This document shows, one piece after another, positions 32,667-43,763 of a DNA stretch of 64,000 nucleotides. Origin of the DNA: Dipteris shenzhenensis. Taxonomy: Eukaryota > Polypodiophyta > Polypodiopsida > Gleicheniales. The translations under genes were made by a program, and so were the position numbers. Under the pieces are notes generated by a model. That model was not told the DNA's origin. It made no database searches and saw only the letters and a program-made list of their open reading frames with translations. Position 1 is the first letter of the stretch; each line of letters opens with the position of its first letter. Location: NCBI GenBank assembly GCA_047967505.1, contig CM106540.1. The stretch is one strand, 5' to 3'.

Positions 32667-33239
32667 GTCTCAAAGCATGCTTACCTGCCAAACCAATAAA
32701 AAAGTTTTTGAGATTAGTATATACTTTTTCAATATGAAATGTAAATTGTAATATAGTTGAATATGTTATTATGTTTGTACATACATGAGCATATGTACAC
32801 ACATACACAAACATGCATACACACAGTTATGTGTACATATACATAGAAGTATACACATACAGATGCATATATAGTGTACATATTTGCAAATTCCATATGG
32901 TAATGAAAGTGTATTTTACCCATACTAAAACAATGAAGTTGTAATATGATATAATTGAATAGGATTTTCAGTACTCCGAGATGTGTTATTTGTACTTTTT
33001 TCAAGTACCTTTTCTAATAGTTTTTGTCTCGTTCACACTTCAATAACAAAAGCAAAAACTATAACCGTGTAAAAATATTCAACTATAGATTTTTTTTTCA
33101 AAGAAACAATAACAAATATTTGTTTGCAAATAAAATTTTTATTATTATGGAAAATTAGCACAAGAGAGAAGAACAAGTGAACATTTACATTGTATATGAA
33201 TACTATAAGTAAAAATTACAATTTGCATAAGACAAATCA

Positions 33240-34632
33240 ATAGCCCTTAAATTCTATCTATTTCTTGTCATATTGAAGTCCTGAGTTTGTAGAGATCACT
33301 ATTCCAAGACGACAAGCACTGGTCATTGTTTCAGATAGGTCATCAATAGTAGGATGATGGGCAGCAGCAACAGAGAGTGCTCTTGTACATACATCATGAA
33401 GCTTGCTCAACACATGTCTTGCCGTGGCTGCACTAGTACATTCTATCCCTTTTACTAATTTGCATATGTTAAAGCAAAGTGAATAGATGTCTTGCACTTT
33501 GCAAAATCGAGGAGGGTTCATGCTGAAGCATTCAGGTGCAACATGTCGAAAATTTTGTTTGTGTTACTGGAATGTTTCCACAATATCATCAGGAAGAGTC
33601 GAAAATGTTTTCGATGTATCAATTTTAGTGCTCAAGCTCCATCCCACTATAAGGCAATGAAAACATCATGTTTCTTGCAAAACATGAACCATTATATTTC
33701 TGGACTACAAGTTGGTGTGCAGAATGCCTTTATTGTGTATATATTTGATAGTTTCAATTATGCCATTGATGATGTCAAATTTATGGCATTTAAAATGTTC
33801 TAGAGTACCCACTTCTTCAGATATATCTAAAAAATATTTGGGTACATATTTACAAGTATTTGCACTCATTAAGTATAACCAGCTATCCAAGTGGCTATCG
33901 TTCCAGTACTTGTATATGACCATTGGCTCATTTTTGTCTCTGACTAATCCTATCGCACTGACAATACCTGGATGAGTAACATGTACACATGTAGCCTCTA
34001 ATAGTGCAAGCACTTCTTTGCTGTTTTGACTACTACTTCTTACCAAACATTTTGAAGCAAATACACCATCCTTCAAAGTTTCTTAAAAAATTTTGACCTT
34101 ATTGATCTGTGTAAATGTGCCAGTTCCTGCTTGTGGTAAAAAATAACTTGCCTATGGTGTAATAACTTGACAAAAGGTGAATTAACCAATGTTGATGCAT
34201 ATACAACGTTGTGAACTTGTTGTACATTTACTTTTGTTTTACGCAACTACCCTTGCCTTTGTAATTCTTATATATTTGTTCAATCAAAGTAACCTTACTC
34301 TCGAAATGAGGATCACTAGAAAATTGATGATCTAGCGACTGTGCAGATATACCAATTTGTCCAACAATTCTGATACATTCTCCTCGTAGGTATCCTTTAG
34401 TCAATAACCAAGTTTGACTTTCAAACTTTGGCCACCTGATACATAGCTCCCTAAATGCAGTGTTTGCTAGGTGTTCTTTCAAAGCAGGAACAACCTTAGT
34501 ATCCACATTGAAGACATGTTAGAGCTCCTCTTCTTGCATATTAGCCAGTGTTACAACCAAACACTGTGAATAGTGTCGGCGTTCCCCTTTTGATAAGTCT
34601 ACTCTTTTTCTTTTTTCTCTAACATGTGCCAT
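33240..34632 (-). pseudogene. Divergent protein-kinase-like ORF, decayed
   Basis: The N-terminal part (34632-34228, one internal stop) begins MAHVREKRKRVDLSKGERRH and has no recognised domain. From about 34140 down, kinase subdomains follow in order: loop QAGTGTFTQI; FASKCLV with the Lys; HPGIVSAIGL; IETIKYIHNKGILHTNL followed by SRNIMV, where HRD is expected but HTN is seen; HVAPE; DIYSLCFNICKLV; and AAAHHPTIDDL. The catalytic Asp is therefore absent in this copy, by decay or because the lineage is a pseudokinase. It ends at about 33240. It lies on the same strand as, and about 0.6 kb upstream of, the RPA ORF. It is unlike the receptor kinase at 21.4 kb, so it is not a copy of that gene. Confidence 0.6.
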
Positions 34633-34859
34633 GATCTGCAACATTTTACATAATAAGCACCTATAGAAAATGGTAAAATAAATACTGTAAAATATATTAA
34701 TACTATCTAAACACAAAAAGATAATTTTATCATTGACTAAATTTAGAGTACTTACAATGTTATAATGTACAATAAAATACGTACATTACTACAAGTATAA
34801 TGAAATCGAACCTGTATTTGTCCACTCCAGAAAAGTTATACTGTAACAATACGTAGTAG

Positions 34860-35545
34860 ATGTGAATGAAAACATTCTTAGAGTATTTATACTACTCTAT
34901 TATGGAATAAAATGTGTAGACTATGTACATTAAGATATATTAATACACATAATAAAGGCGTAATGTAGTTGGAAAATGTATATATTATTTACTAAAACGA
35001 AGACGTGATACATACATCAGTCCATAATAACACATACGTATATATAAATATAGCCAGTTTTAGAATATCCATACTGTTTTATTACAAAATAAAATATGTG
35101 CATACACCAAGTATAATGAATCTTAGAGTGTTCATACTATTCCCTCATGAAATAGAATGTACACACTAAGCTTTATTTATACGTTAAGTAGAACTACAAT
35201 AAAGGTTAAGGTGTGTATACTATGTTTGGAAAAGGTATATTACATATATAGTATTTATATAAACAAAATAAGTCTTAGAATGTTCACATTGTTCTAGTAC
35301 AGAACAAAATGTACACACTAAGTACAACAACTCTTAGAATGTTCACACTATCCCATTGTAGGATAGAATGTACACACTAAGTTCCCACATAAAACTAAGC
35401 TATATTCATATATTAAGTAGAACTACAATAAAGGTTAAAGTATGTATGTCATGTTTAGAAAAGATATATTACATAAACAGTATTCATATAAACGAAACAA
35501 GTCTTAGAATATTCATTGTTCATGTACAGAACAAAATGTACACAT
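34860..35545. repeat. AT-rich tandem array beside the Helitron-like relic
   Basis: A composite unit of about 215-220 bp repeats. Words such as CTTAGAATGTTCA, AGAATGTACACACTAAG, TTAAGTAGAACTACAATAAAGG and a TATATTACATA block recur in order at about 35114, 35275, 35333 and 35505, with older degenerate units back to 34860. Long and short sub-units alternate. The array ends abruptly at about 35545, where the Copia leader starts. Its position on the upstream side of the minus-strand element suggests 5' subterminal repeats, but this is inference. Confidence 0.8.
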
Positions 35546-36658
35546 AGTTACAAAAACCCTGGGTTAGTCAGGTTAGACCACAGTTTGGGTCACCACGGTC
35601 AAGAAATCGACAGACCTTATCCAAAGGTAACCACACCCAGGCTTGGTCAGCCTTATGCCACGTGTAGCTAAGGGTTAACCTTGGTCAGGTCAATCGAACC
35701 CAAGGTCAACATTGGTCTAGTGGACTAGTCAAACTACCACATCATCAGTGTGCTACATGGCACTCTGACCCCCTGCTTGGCACACTTACCCTTCATTGGA
35801 ACACTTGGCATTTTGCATGTCAACACACATCTGCCATATCATCACTGTGTGTGACCCTAAGTGCCACATCATCATTGAACACTTTGCATCCTTTTTTTGC
35901 CCCTCCACCTAGATCAAGTTGTATTTCTTGATTCAGGAAGAATTTGAGGATATTCGAAAAAGGAAAATCGCTCGTTTTCTCATGCTCTACATGCTTGTCA
36001 CATCACTTGCACATTTCGACACAAGTATCACTCACTTTTGAGCCTCACTGACAAATCCACTTCCTACACGCACATCAGCTTCTACATGGATGCATCTGAC
36101 CCAGCACATAAAAAGAACCAAAGAAACGAAATTATTTGTTGTTTTTTCATCGATCAACGGTTGGTATAGATCTAGATGAGAGTAGACTAGATCACCACCA
36201 TAGAGGAGATACTTTGAATTTCTCCAAGTTGCCAATGTAAGCCATGCCCGAAATTCTCAAGTAGTTCCTACTCGGAGTTAGTCCCTACACTTACATACAG
36301 TTTCACATCACGTTACCTGAAACCTGATGTTCATCAGTTTTGTGAGTAGACTTCAGAGTGTTCAAAGGCATTACTGATTGATCAATGGTGGGCAAATAGC
36401 ACATGATTTGATTCCACACACACATGCCATCATTGTAAAGCCTATTTGGCTATTTCACTGCACTGTGCACTTTGTTTCAGCCTTGTAAAGCCTGTTGGCT
36501 ATTCTCGACATCATTTGTCACAAGCCTTGTAATTCAGATCGGATTATATATTGTAGTTCTATCTTCACCAATAGTTCAGATTTCACTTGTTATAGTCAAT
36601 GTTTTGCAGTTGATTCATATAGTGATTTTCACGACACTTTGAGTACATTTCTTGCACC

Positions 36659-37018
36659 ATGTCTACATCTAGCAACCACAATCTGGAGGCATCTGCTAAG
36701 CTAGACAACTCCAATTATGACACATGGAAATATTGAATGGAGACCATTCTTGTGCTTTAGGACAAATGGGAGTATGTCGATGATCTACACCTAGATCATT
36801 GGACAATACAGCCAGCAGTAGCTCTACCCCACCTATTGTCACAACACCAACAGTAGGATCTACAGTGGGCTCTCTGACTACACTAGCAGTTTTCACACTT
36901 GTAGCAGAACCTACCATTGCTCGAGCATAAGTAGAATGGGATAAGAAAGATAAGTATGCATATCATCTATTCAAACAGAATGTGAAAGATGTCATGCTAG
37001 GACAACTCAACACCATCA
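36659..37018 (+). pseudogene. Copia A gag, 5' part
   Basis: Begins MSTSSNHNLEASAKLDNSNY, matching element B's gag (MSTTSNLNLEASTKLENSNY). The UBN2-like gag start continues as TWKY, then stop, METILVL, stop, DKWEYVDD. A frameshift follows in the Thr/Ala-rich spacer, then EWDKKDKYAYHLFKQNVKDVMLG just before the insertion site. Two TGA/TAG codons in the first 35 codons show that it is inactive. Confidence 0.85.
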
Positions 37019-37023
37019 AGACA

Positions 37024-37279
37024 TGTCAAAATATGAAGCGGGGAGAGCAGAAGAGTGGAGATGAGGAGAGAGGGCATAGCCAGAGAGCACACCACAAATG
37101 ACTAACTGTACACTAGATTTAGTTGAAAAAATAGAATATATACAAACCCATTTAGGGTTAGGGTTAGGGGATCCAACCCTTTCCTTTATAGCACTCTATA
37201 AGGTTAGTGCTATGCACATATGATCAGTGATGGTGCTATGCACACATGATCACATGATGTTGAGCGTGAACTCTCAACA
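37024..37279 (-). repeat. Copia B 3' LTR (left), with telomere-like tract
   Basis: 256 bp, in plus-strand text TGTCAAAATATG...CTCTCAACA. It differs from the right LTR by about eight substitutions and a few small indels, implying a modest age. It contains TTTAGGGTTAGGGTTAGGGG at 37151-37170, a longer version of the telobox seen once in the right LTR. Read on the minus strand, the LTR starts TGTTGAG. The polypurine tract TTGAGGGAAGA (minus strand) lies directly upstream at 37280-37290. Confidence 0.93.
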
Positions 37280-37380
37280 TCTTCCCTCAAGATCAACATC
37301 ATGAAGTAGGCCTTCCCTCAAGATGATGATTCTGGGGAATTGAAGAAAGACTGAGCATTACATTCCATCACACCCCTTTA

Positions 37381-40300
37381 ATGGGAATGTCCTTCCTCTC
37401 CGTCAAACCAAGAGCTAGTCGGTGTTTCTCGAATAGCTCTTTACCGAGTGGTTTGGTAAAGGTGTCTACAACATTTTCTTTGCTATCACAATGCTACAGT
37501 GTGATGTCACCAAGTAACACTCTTTTTATGATGAAGCTATCCTTGCTTCCTGTCACAATCAGATCATCTACGTACAAAAGTGCAATAGTAATGTCTTCCC
37601 CTTGAATTTTGTAGTAGAGAGTATGATCTACATTGGACTTCATGTATCCCAGATAAGCAAAATACTTGTTAATTCTGTTGTACCAACTTCTGGGTGCTTG
37701 CTTTAAGCCATAGAGACTTTTCTTGAGATGGCAAACCTTATTCTCCTTTCCTGGTTCAACATAACCTACTGGTTGTTGCATGTAGACTTCCTCGTCTAGA
37801 TAACCATTGAGAAATGCATTCTTGACATCAAGCTGATACACATTCCATCTACTGAGTGTTGCTAGTGATATCAAGAACTGTATGGAGTCCATCTTTGCTA
37901 CTAGAGCATGTCTCATCATAGTCTTGACCATATTGCTATGCAAATCCTTTCGCAACTAGTCTGGCTTTGTATCTCTGAATACTGCCATCTGGATTGTACT
38001 TCACTTTGTATACCCATTTGTTTTCTATGGCCTTCTTTCCTAGTGGAAGGTCGCATAATTCCCAAGTATTATTCTTATACAAAGCATCCATTTCTTCATT
38101 CATAGCAGTTTGCCATTCTGGCTTGTCTACTGCATCTTCGAAGTACACTGGCTCTTCTATAGCCATGATGGTAGTCATAAGAGCATAATTGGTGTTTTCC
38201 ACCTGAATCGCTTTGCCTTTCTGAGCATATGTCAATCTGGCTGGAGGTCTGCTTTCCCTAGTAGACCATTTGAGCTGCTGTGGCTCTGCTTGGGGTGTTT
38301 CTAGAAATTCTTCATCAACTTGTTCTGTAGATGACTATGAAGTCGATGCTTCTATCTCTTGTGTAGGTGAGGTTTTCCATTCTGATTCCTCATCAAAGAT
38401 TACATCTCTGGAGATAATGACCTTGCGATTGATGGGATCATACAATTTGTATGCTTTGCTTTCTTCATTGTAGCCAAGCGTGATGCATTTGCGTGACTTC
38501 GCATCCAATTTCCAGCGATGATGATCATGTATGTGGGCATATGCTATGCAACCAAAAATGCGGAGATGCCCAATGTGTGGCTTGTGTCCAATGAATGCTT
38601 CATAAGACGTCATACCCTGTATCGGTTCGCTAGGAAGCTGATTAAGCAAGTAGTTTGCTGTAGCTATTGCTTCTGCCCAATACTGATTCGGAAGATGCTT
38701 TTCACTAAGCATTGCTCTAGCACTGTTTGCTAAAGTCCCATTCTTCCTTTCAGCTCTTGCATTTTGCTGAGTATCTGCACATGTGAATTGTCTTCATATG
38801 CCGTGACTTCTGCAAAAGTTCATGAATGTTGAAGACATGTACTCACCTCCTCTATTTGATCTCATGATCTTTCTGCCTGCCTAGTTTTCTATCATGGCTT
38901 TGAATTCTTGAAATCTGGAAAACACTTCAGATTTCTCTTTTAGAAAGTAGACCCAACAATATCTGTTGTAATCGTCGATGAAAGTCAAGTAGTAAAGTGA
39001 ACCATTGATGCTGCGGGTCTGGGCATAACCCCATACATCTGTATGAATTGAATCAAGAATGCCTCATGCATGAGAGGTAGTTCTGACAAAGTTGGTTCGC
39101 TTTTGTTTGCCAAAGCAGCATGCTTCACAAACTTTTCCAAGAAACTGCAGCTTTGGAATCCCAATTGCCATATTCTGATTCCTGAGATCTAACAAGTACT
39201 TGAAGTTGACATGACCATATCTCTTGTGCCATTTTGCAGATAGTGGCATCTGTTGCGGTTGAGCTGACATGGCATGTTTATCTAGTACTGTAGATAGCAT
39301 TCTATATAAGCATCCTTCCTTGACACCTTTTGCTACTAGCTGACATCTTTTGGATTTGTCTCTGATAGTGCATTCATCACTATCGAATATGACTTTGTAA
39401 TTGTGTTTCGTCATTTGACCTACTGACTAAAGGTTCTTGCTGAGCTTCGAAACATAGAGCACATCTTTCACTAATCCTTTCACACCAGTGAAATTGTTCA
39501 TAGGGATAACACCTGTCCCTTGAACTAGATTTAGTGTATTGTCTACTGTGTAGATGACATTTTTCTATCCTTCTAATGGCTTCATTTCTGTGAACTACTC
39601 CTGATGATTTGTCATGTGAGATGATGCACCGTTGTCGATGTACCAAGGATCCTGTTCCACTTGGTCGACTTGATAGCTGAAATCCTCTTTGGGATTGAAA
39701 TCAGAGTCTAGATACACTGTATCAGTCTAATGCATTTCCTCGCTTGCAAGAAACATATTCCCATGTTCATTTGCAAAATAATTGTGACTAGAATGTCCAC
39801 CACGATGATTTCCTTTGCCTCAGAAATTTCCTCGATTACAATTGGATTGACCGCTTTGGTCGTACTGCTTCTTGTGGCAATCTCTTTCATAGTGTCCAAA
39901 CTTGTGACAGTAGTTGCATTGGATGTTTGACACATTGGTGGATGCATTCCCTCGTCCTTGAAATCTTCCTTAGTTGGAATGATTTCCTCTTTGTTGATTC
40001 TGATGTTGCTGAGGATGATGCTGATGTTGGTGTTGATGTTGATTTTAATTTTGTTGCTGATGATGACCACTTTTCTAGTATGATCTACCTCTGCCTTTGC
40101 CTCTACCTCTGCTTCTGTCTGAAGCTGTGAATGCTTGATCATTAGAATGACCTTTACGTGCTTGGATGGCCTGAGTCTTGAGTTCTTCACCAAGTAGGAC
40201 TGACTGAAGTTCTTCTAGTGTCGGAATTTGCCGTTGAATGGCAATACTCTGGACTAGATTCTCATATCCCTCTCCTAGTCCATTCAGAATGACTTGAACC

Positions 40301-40857
40301 ATTTCTACGGGGTTCATAGTCTCTCTTGCTGCTGCAAGTTAATTGTTGTAGTCTTTTATGCGGAGTACATAAGCATGACCAGTTTCACTGCTGTTGTGGA
40401 AACTTTGGTTGATTTGGTTTCTCAAGGTAAGAATCCTGGATGTGTTCTTGGACTCATAGAGAGCTGCGAACATATCCCATGCTTCTTTCGATGTCTTAAC
40501 TGTGTTGAGTTGTCCTAGCATGACATCTTGCACATTCTGCTTGATTAGATGATAGGCGTACTTGTCTTTCTTATCCCATTCTGCTTGAGCTCGAGTGATG
40601 GCAAGATCTGCTACTGCTGTGAAAACTGTTTGTGTAGCTATAGATGCCATTGTAGATCCCATTGCTGGTGCTGTGACAACAGATGGAGTAGAGCTACTTG
40701 TGGCTAGATTGTTAAAAGGTCTAGGTGTAGACCTATCGACATACTCCCATTTGTCCTGAAGTACAAGAATGGTCTCCATTCGATATTTCCATGTACTGTA
40801 ATTGGAATTTTCTAACTTAGTAGATGCCTCCAGATTGAGGTTACTAGTTGTAGACAT
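37381..40857 (-). pseudogene. Copia B gag-pol polyprotein relic
   Basis: Gag starts MSTTSNLNLEAS at 40857. A CCHC knuckle, CNYCHKFGHYERDC, lies at about 39874-39918; then a protease site, WYIDNGASSHMT (about 39620); a GAG-pre-integrase zinc motif, WHKRYGH...CEACCFGK (39230-39110); and the integrase D (HTDVWG, about 39050). The second Asp is changed (SNRGGEY instead of SDRGGEY), while the Glu in AERKNGTL is kept. The linker with RKVIISRDVIFDEESEW (about 38400) and RT with WELCDLP, VKNAFLNGYLDEEV and YVDD (about 37570) follow. The frame then jumps from DSFI straight to RVLLGDITL at 37529-37536, so the RT end and RNase H are gone. The tail ends near 37381. Roughly a dozen stops are present. Confidence 0.9.
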
Positions 40858-43494
40858 GCTGCAAGAAATGTACTCAAAAGTGTCGTGAAAATCTCTGTAT
40901 GAATCAAGTGCAAATACACTGACTGTGGCAAGTGAGGACTGCAATATATAAAATCTGATATGTATTACAAGGCTTGTGGCAATGATGCTGGGAATAGCCG
41001 AGAGGCTTTACAAGGCTAAAATGATGTGCACGATGCCATGAGATAGCTGAATAGGCTTTACAATGGTGGCATGTGTGTGTGAAATCAAATGCTATCTGTC
41101 CACTGAAACAATCTACAATGCCTCTGTACTCTCTGAAGTCTACTCACTGAACTGATGAACGTAAGGTTTCAGGTAATGTAATGATGTGAAACCGTATGTG
41201 AGCATATGGACTGACTCCGAGTAGGTACTAGTCGGGAATTTCGGGCATGGCTTAGATTGGCAACTTAGGGAAATTCAAAGTGCCCTCTATGGCAATCTAG
41301 TCTACTCTGATCTAGATCTATACCAACCATCAATCGATGAAAGAACAGCAAATAATTTCTTTTCTTTTGTTCTTTTTAAGTGCTAGGTCAGATGCATCGA
41401 TGTAGAGGCAAATGTCCATGAAGGAAGTGGTTTTGTCGGTGAGGCTCAAATGTAACTTGCACCAAAATGTGCACGTGATGTGATGAGCGCATAGAGCACG
41501 AAAAAAACGAGCGACTTTTCTTTTTGGAGCGCCCTCAAATTCTTCCTGGATTAAGAGATACGACTTGATCTAGGTGGAGGGGCAAAAGGAGTGCAAATGG
41601 TGCTCAATGATGATGTGTCACTGTGGGTCACATGCAGTGACGATGTGGCACTATACTAAGCAAGAGGTGTGCCAGTGGAGCCCTGTGTTAAGGTGGCAGG
41701 AGTGGTCACATGAAGTGACTATGAAGCACTGTGTGTGCCTGCAGAGGTCAGTGCTAATTGGACAATTGAGGTGGCACAGATGATGATGTCAGCAGATGAC
41801 ATGGCACAAGTGATGTAGCGAATGACATGGCATAAATGATGTGGCAGATGACATGGCACAAGTGATGTGGCACTGATGACATGTTTGATGATGTGGCCAG
41901 ATGATGTGGCTGCCACCGTGGCAGATGCTGAGGTGGCTGATAGGGTGCCATGTGGCAGTTTGGTGATCAACCTTAACCTGGGTTAACTCGACCTTCGTTA
42001 ATATAACCAACCCTATCCACTTCTAACTAGAGTGACTTTACTCGGGATACCTTGACCCAAGGTAGGTGTGGTCTGTGGAGTGCCACATGGCTTTATTTGC
42101 CACGTGGCAGTTTCTCTCTCAGAGAAGGGATGAAGCATTGAGAGGTTACACGTCGAGAGAGCTCACACTGAAATGATGTACATGGAGGTGGAAGTGGAAG
42201 CAATCAAATACTACTTGCACTAGGCTACAAGCGGACAAAATAAAGGGCATAAGTAGAGAACCTCAGGTGGCGACACAGGCAGACATTGAGAGAGGCACAC
42301 ATAGCACAAAGATAAACCAAGACAAGCTCGAACAATAAGCAGGGAGGGGAGCAAAACGGGCTACAATGTGCTGTCAGAGCTTGGAGAGGCTTTCGTACAG
42401 GAGTCAATGGAGGGAGCCGCTCTAGTTTGGAGAGTTTTGCATAGACCTGGTAGCAATGGTGTAAGGCTAGTAGGTCGTGAGCCGTGGCCTCAGTGGAAGA
42501 GGCTGCTAATGGAGAAGCTAGTCGACTAGAAGTTTGTCTGCTATTGGAGGAGAGCCTAGGCTATCTGCAGTTTGTTGAACAGAGGCCATCATCAGGCATA
42601 TGCTTTGTCGTAGCAATCATTAGCCTTTGCATGGGCGTTGGGGTCAGCATTGCGACAAGAAGAAGATTAGCGTGGATGGGCGGTTGCGTTTGGAGCTTTG
42701 GAGTATCCTGTTGGCAATGAAGAGCTTTGGAGTAGGAAGCATGTGAGCTTAGGAGCTCACCAAGTCACTGTCTACTAGCCATTTGGGCATGTTTCGTTGG
42801 AAGTCAGCGCTCTCTTCATGAGCTATAGGCAGAAGAGCTGTGGTCAATCCAATCAAAGGCATCTTGAAGATGGCACAACTAATTAGCAGTCCGATGTAGA
42901 GAGCTTGGCCCGATTGGAGAGGCGAAGATGAAGCTTGTGGTTGAGGATTACTTTAGAGTCGTTGATGCCAACATGGCCAAATACACCAAGCCAAGAGCAT
43001 GACCAAAACAGCCAGTGATTCCACTGTTACTTGCTCCAACGAGTACATCAAGGTTGATAGAGGCGCTCCACCCTTATCTTCAGTTTCCTTAGTTCGTGAT
43101 TCTAGAGAAACTCTATTGCTGTCCGAGTATTCTTCTTCAATTTTCTTCCAGAGAAACTCTATGGCTGTGAGGTCTTCCAAGGGGGTGCCTTCACTGGAAA
43201 CTATTGGAAATGACTCAAACAACAAATGAACATGAATTTGTCTCTCTCTTTCTCTTAGCATATCCTTCTCTCTCACTTAGAGGATAAGTGGAATGAACAT
43301 AAATCCTCACAAAGAACTCAAGAAATGAACGAAAATTTTCTCAAGGAACTCTCGAAGGAGATAATGGAAATCTTCTTCCAATGGATGGAATTTTCTCTCA
43401 AAGGAGAAGTTCTCTCAATGGAAGAGAACACTCGATCTCTCGATCACTCTCTCACACTCTCAAGAATTGCAATGCCTCAGCGGAAGGCAAGGGA
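40858..43494 (-). other. Long 5' leader of Copia B
   Basis: The part next to gag (40858-42180) is homologous to A's leader; both share the GCATGGC...AATTTC and GATGCAT blocks. The outer part (42180-43494) contains no recognised gene; its frames (for example 42484-42720, plus) show no domain. Near the PBS, a Ser/Arg-codon-like CTCTCTC/GGAA-rich block (43230-43490) is shared with the truncated copy at 46950-47290, so it belongs to the family. Confidence 0.6.
41600..41960. repeat. GATGTGGCA-type minisatellite in the Copia leader
   Basis: Variants of a roughly 20-bp unit, GATGACATGGCACAAGTGAT or GATGATGTGGCA, recur at least eight times between about 41770 and 41935. A's leader has only two or three inverted equivalents (CCACATCATCA near 35740 and 35870), so the array expanded in B. 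Confidence 0.8.
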
Positions 43495-43506
43495 GCTCTG
43501 ATACCA
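43495..43506 (-). promoter_or_regulatory. Copia B primer binding site (initiator tRNA-Met)
   Basis: The minus-strand text is TGGTATCAGAGC, directly next to the 5' LTR. This is the standard plant Copia PBS complementary to the 3' end of initiator tRNA-Met, and it fixes the element's orientation. Confidence 0.95.
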
Positions 43507-43758
43507 TGACAAAATATGAAGAGGGGAGAGGAGAAGAGTGGAGATGAGGAGAGAGGGCATAGCTAGAGAGCACACCACAAATGACTAACTGTACACTAGA
43601 TTTAGTTGGAAAAATAGAATATATACAGACCCATTTAGGGTTAGGAGGATCTAACCCTTTCCTTTATAGCACTCTATAAGGTTAGTGCTATGCACATATG
43701 ATCACATGATGGTGCTATGCACACATGATCACATGATGTTGAGCGTGAACTCTCAACA
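43507..43758 (-). repeat. Copia B 5' LTR (right) with promoter-like TATA
   Basis: 252 bp bounded by TG..CA. On the minus strand, GCTATAAAGG at 43670-43661 is a good TATA box, followed about 20 bp later by AACCCTAAA (43643-43634), a telobox. This is the LTR that would drive genomic RNA synthesis. The promoter assignment is inferred from motif and position. Confidence 0.9.
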
Positions 43759-43763
43759 AGACA

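Larger units (their letters stand above)
27940..34632 (-). mobile_element. Helitron-like rolling-circle transposon relic with RPA and kinase-like ORFs
   Basis: In minus-strand order the region holds a kinase-like ORF (34632-33240), an RPA1-like ssDNA-binding ORF (32666-31150), an OTU-like segment (30698-30380), a HUH/two-tyrosine Rep (30303-29290) and a PIF1-type helicase (28744-27940). Rep-helicase plus RPA on one strand is the hallmark of plant Helitrons; an OTU protease is known in some Helitron/Helentron lineages. The ends (5' TC, 3' CTRR with hairpin) could not be placed. All ORFs are interrupted, so the element is dead. The kinase-like ORF is either a standard part of this lineage or captured cargo. 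Confidence 0.75.
37024..43758 (-). mobile_element. Copia element B, minus strand, complete with both LTRs
   Basis: A 6.7-kb element with LTRs at 37024-37279 and 43507-43758, a PBS beside the right LTR and a polypurine tract beside the left, so it reads right to left. It inserted into the gag of its own relative, element A. Gag, protease, integrase and the first part of RT are recognisable on the minus strand from 40857 to 37380. The leader is about 2.6 kb, unusually long, and its distal half (42180-43490) has no counterpart in A. Stops, a mutated integrase residue and an RT/RNase H deletion make it non-autonomous. Confidence 0.93.
37019..43763. repeat. 5-bp target site duplication AGACA around element B
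   Basis: AGACA at 37019-37023 directly precedes the TG of the left LTR, and AGACA at 43759-43763 directly follows the CA of the right LTR. Removing one copy plus the element restores the gag reading frame of element A. A 5-bp duplication is what Copia integrases produce. Confidence 0.96.

Noticed and set aside
32729-33004. Tyr/Val/Cys-rich minus-strand frame (91 codons)
   Set aside because: Translation of a TACATA/CACACA-rich low-complexity tract upstream of the RPA-like ORF; not conserved-looking.
37141-37175. Interstitial telomere repeat as a chromosome-fusion scar
   Set aside because: The TTTAGGG-like tract is inside an LTR and recurs in shorter form in the other LTRs, so it belongs to the element.
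39708-40193. 161-codon Ile/Asn/Lys-rich minus-strand frame in Copia B
   Set aside because: Out of frame with gag; the correct frame carries the Gln/His-rich segment and the CCHC knuckle.
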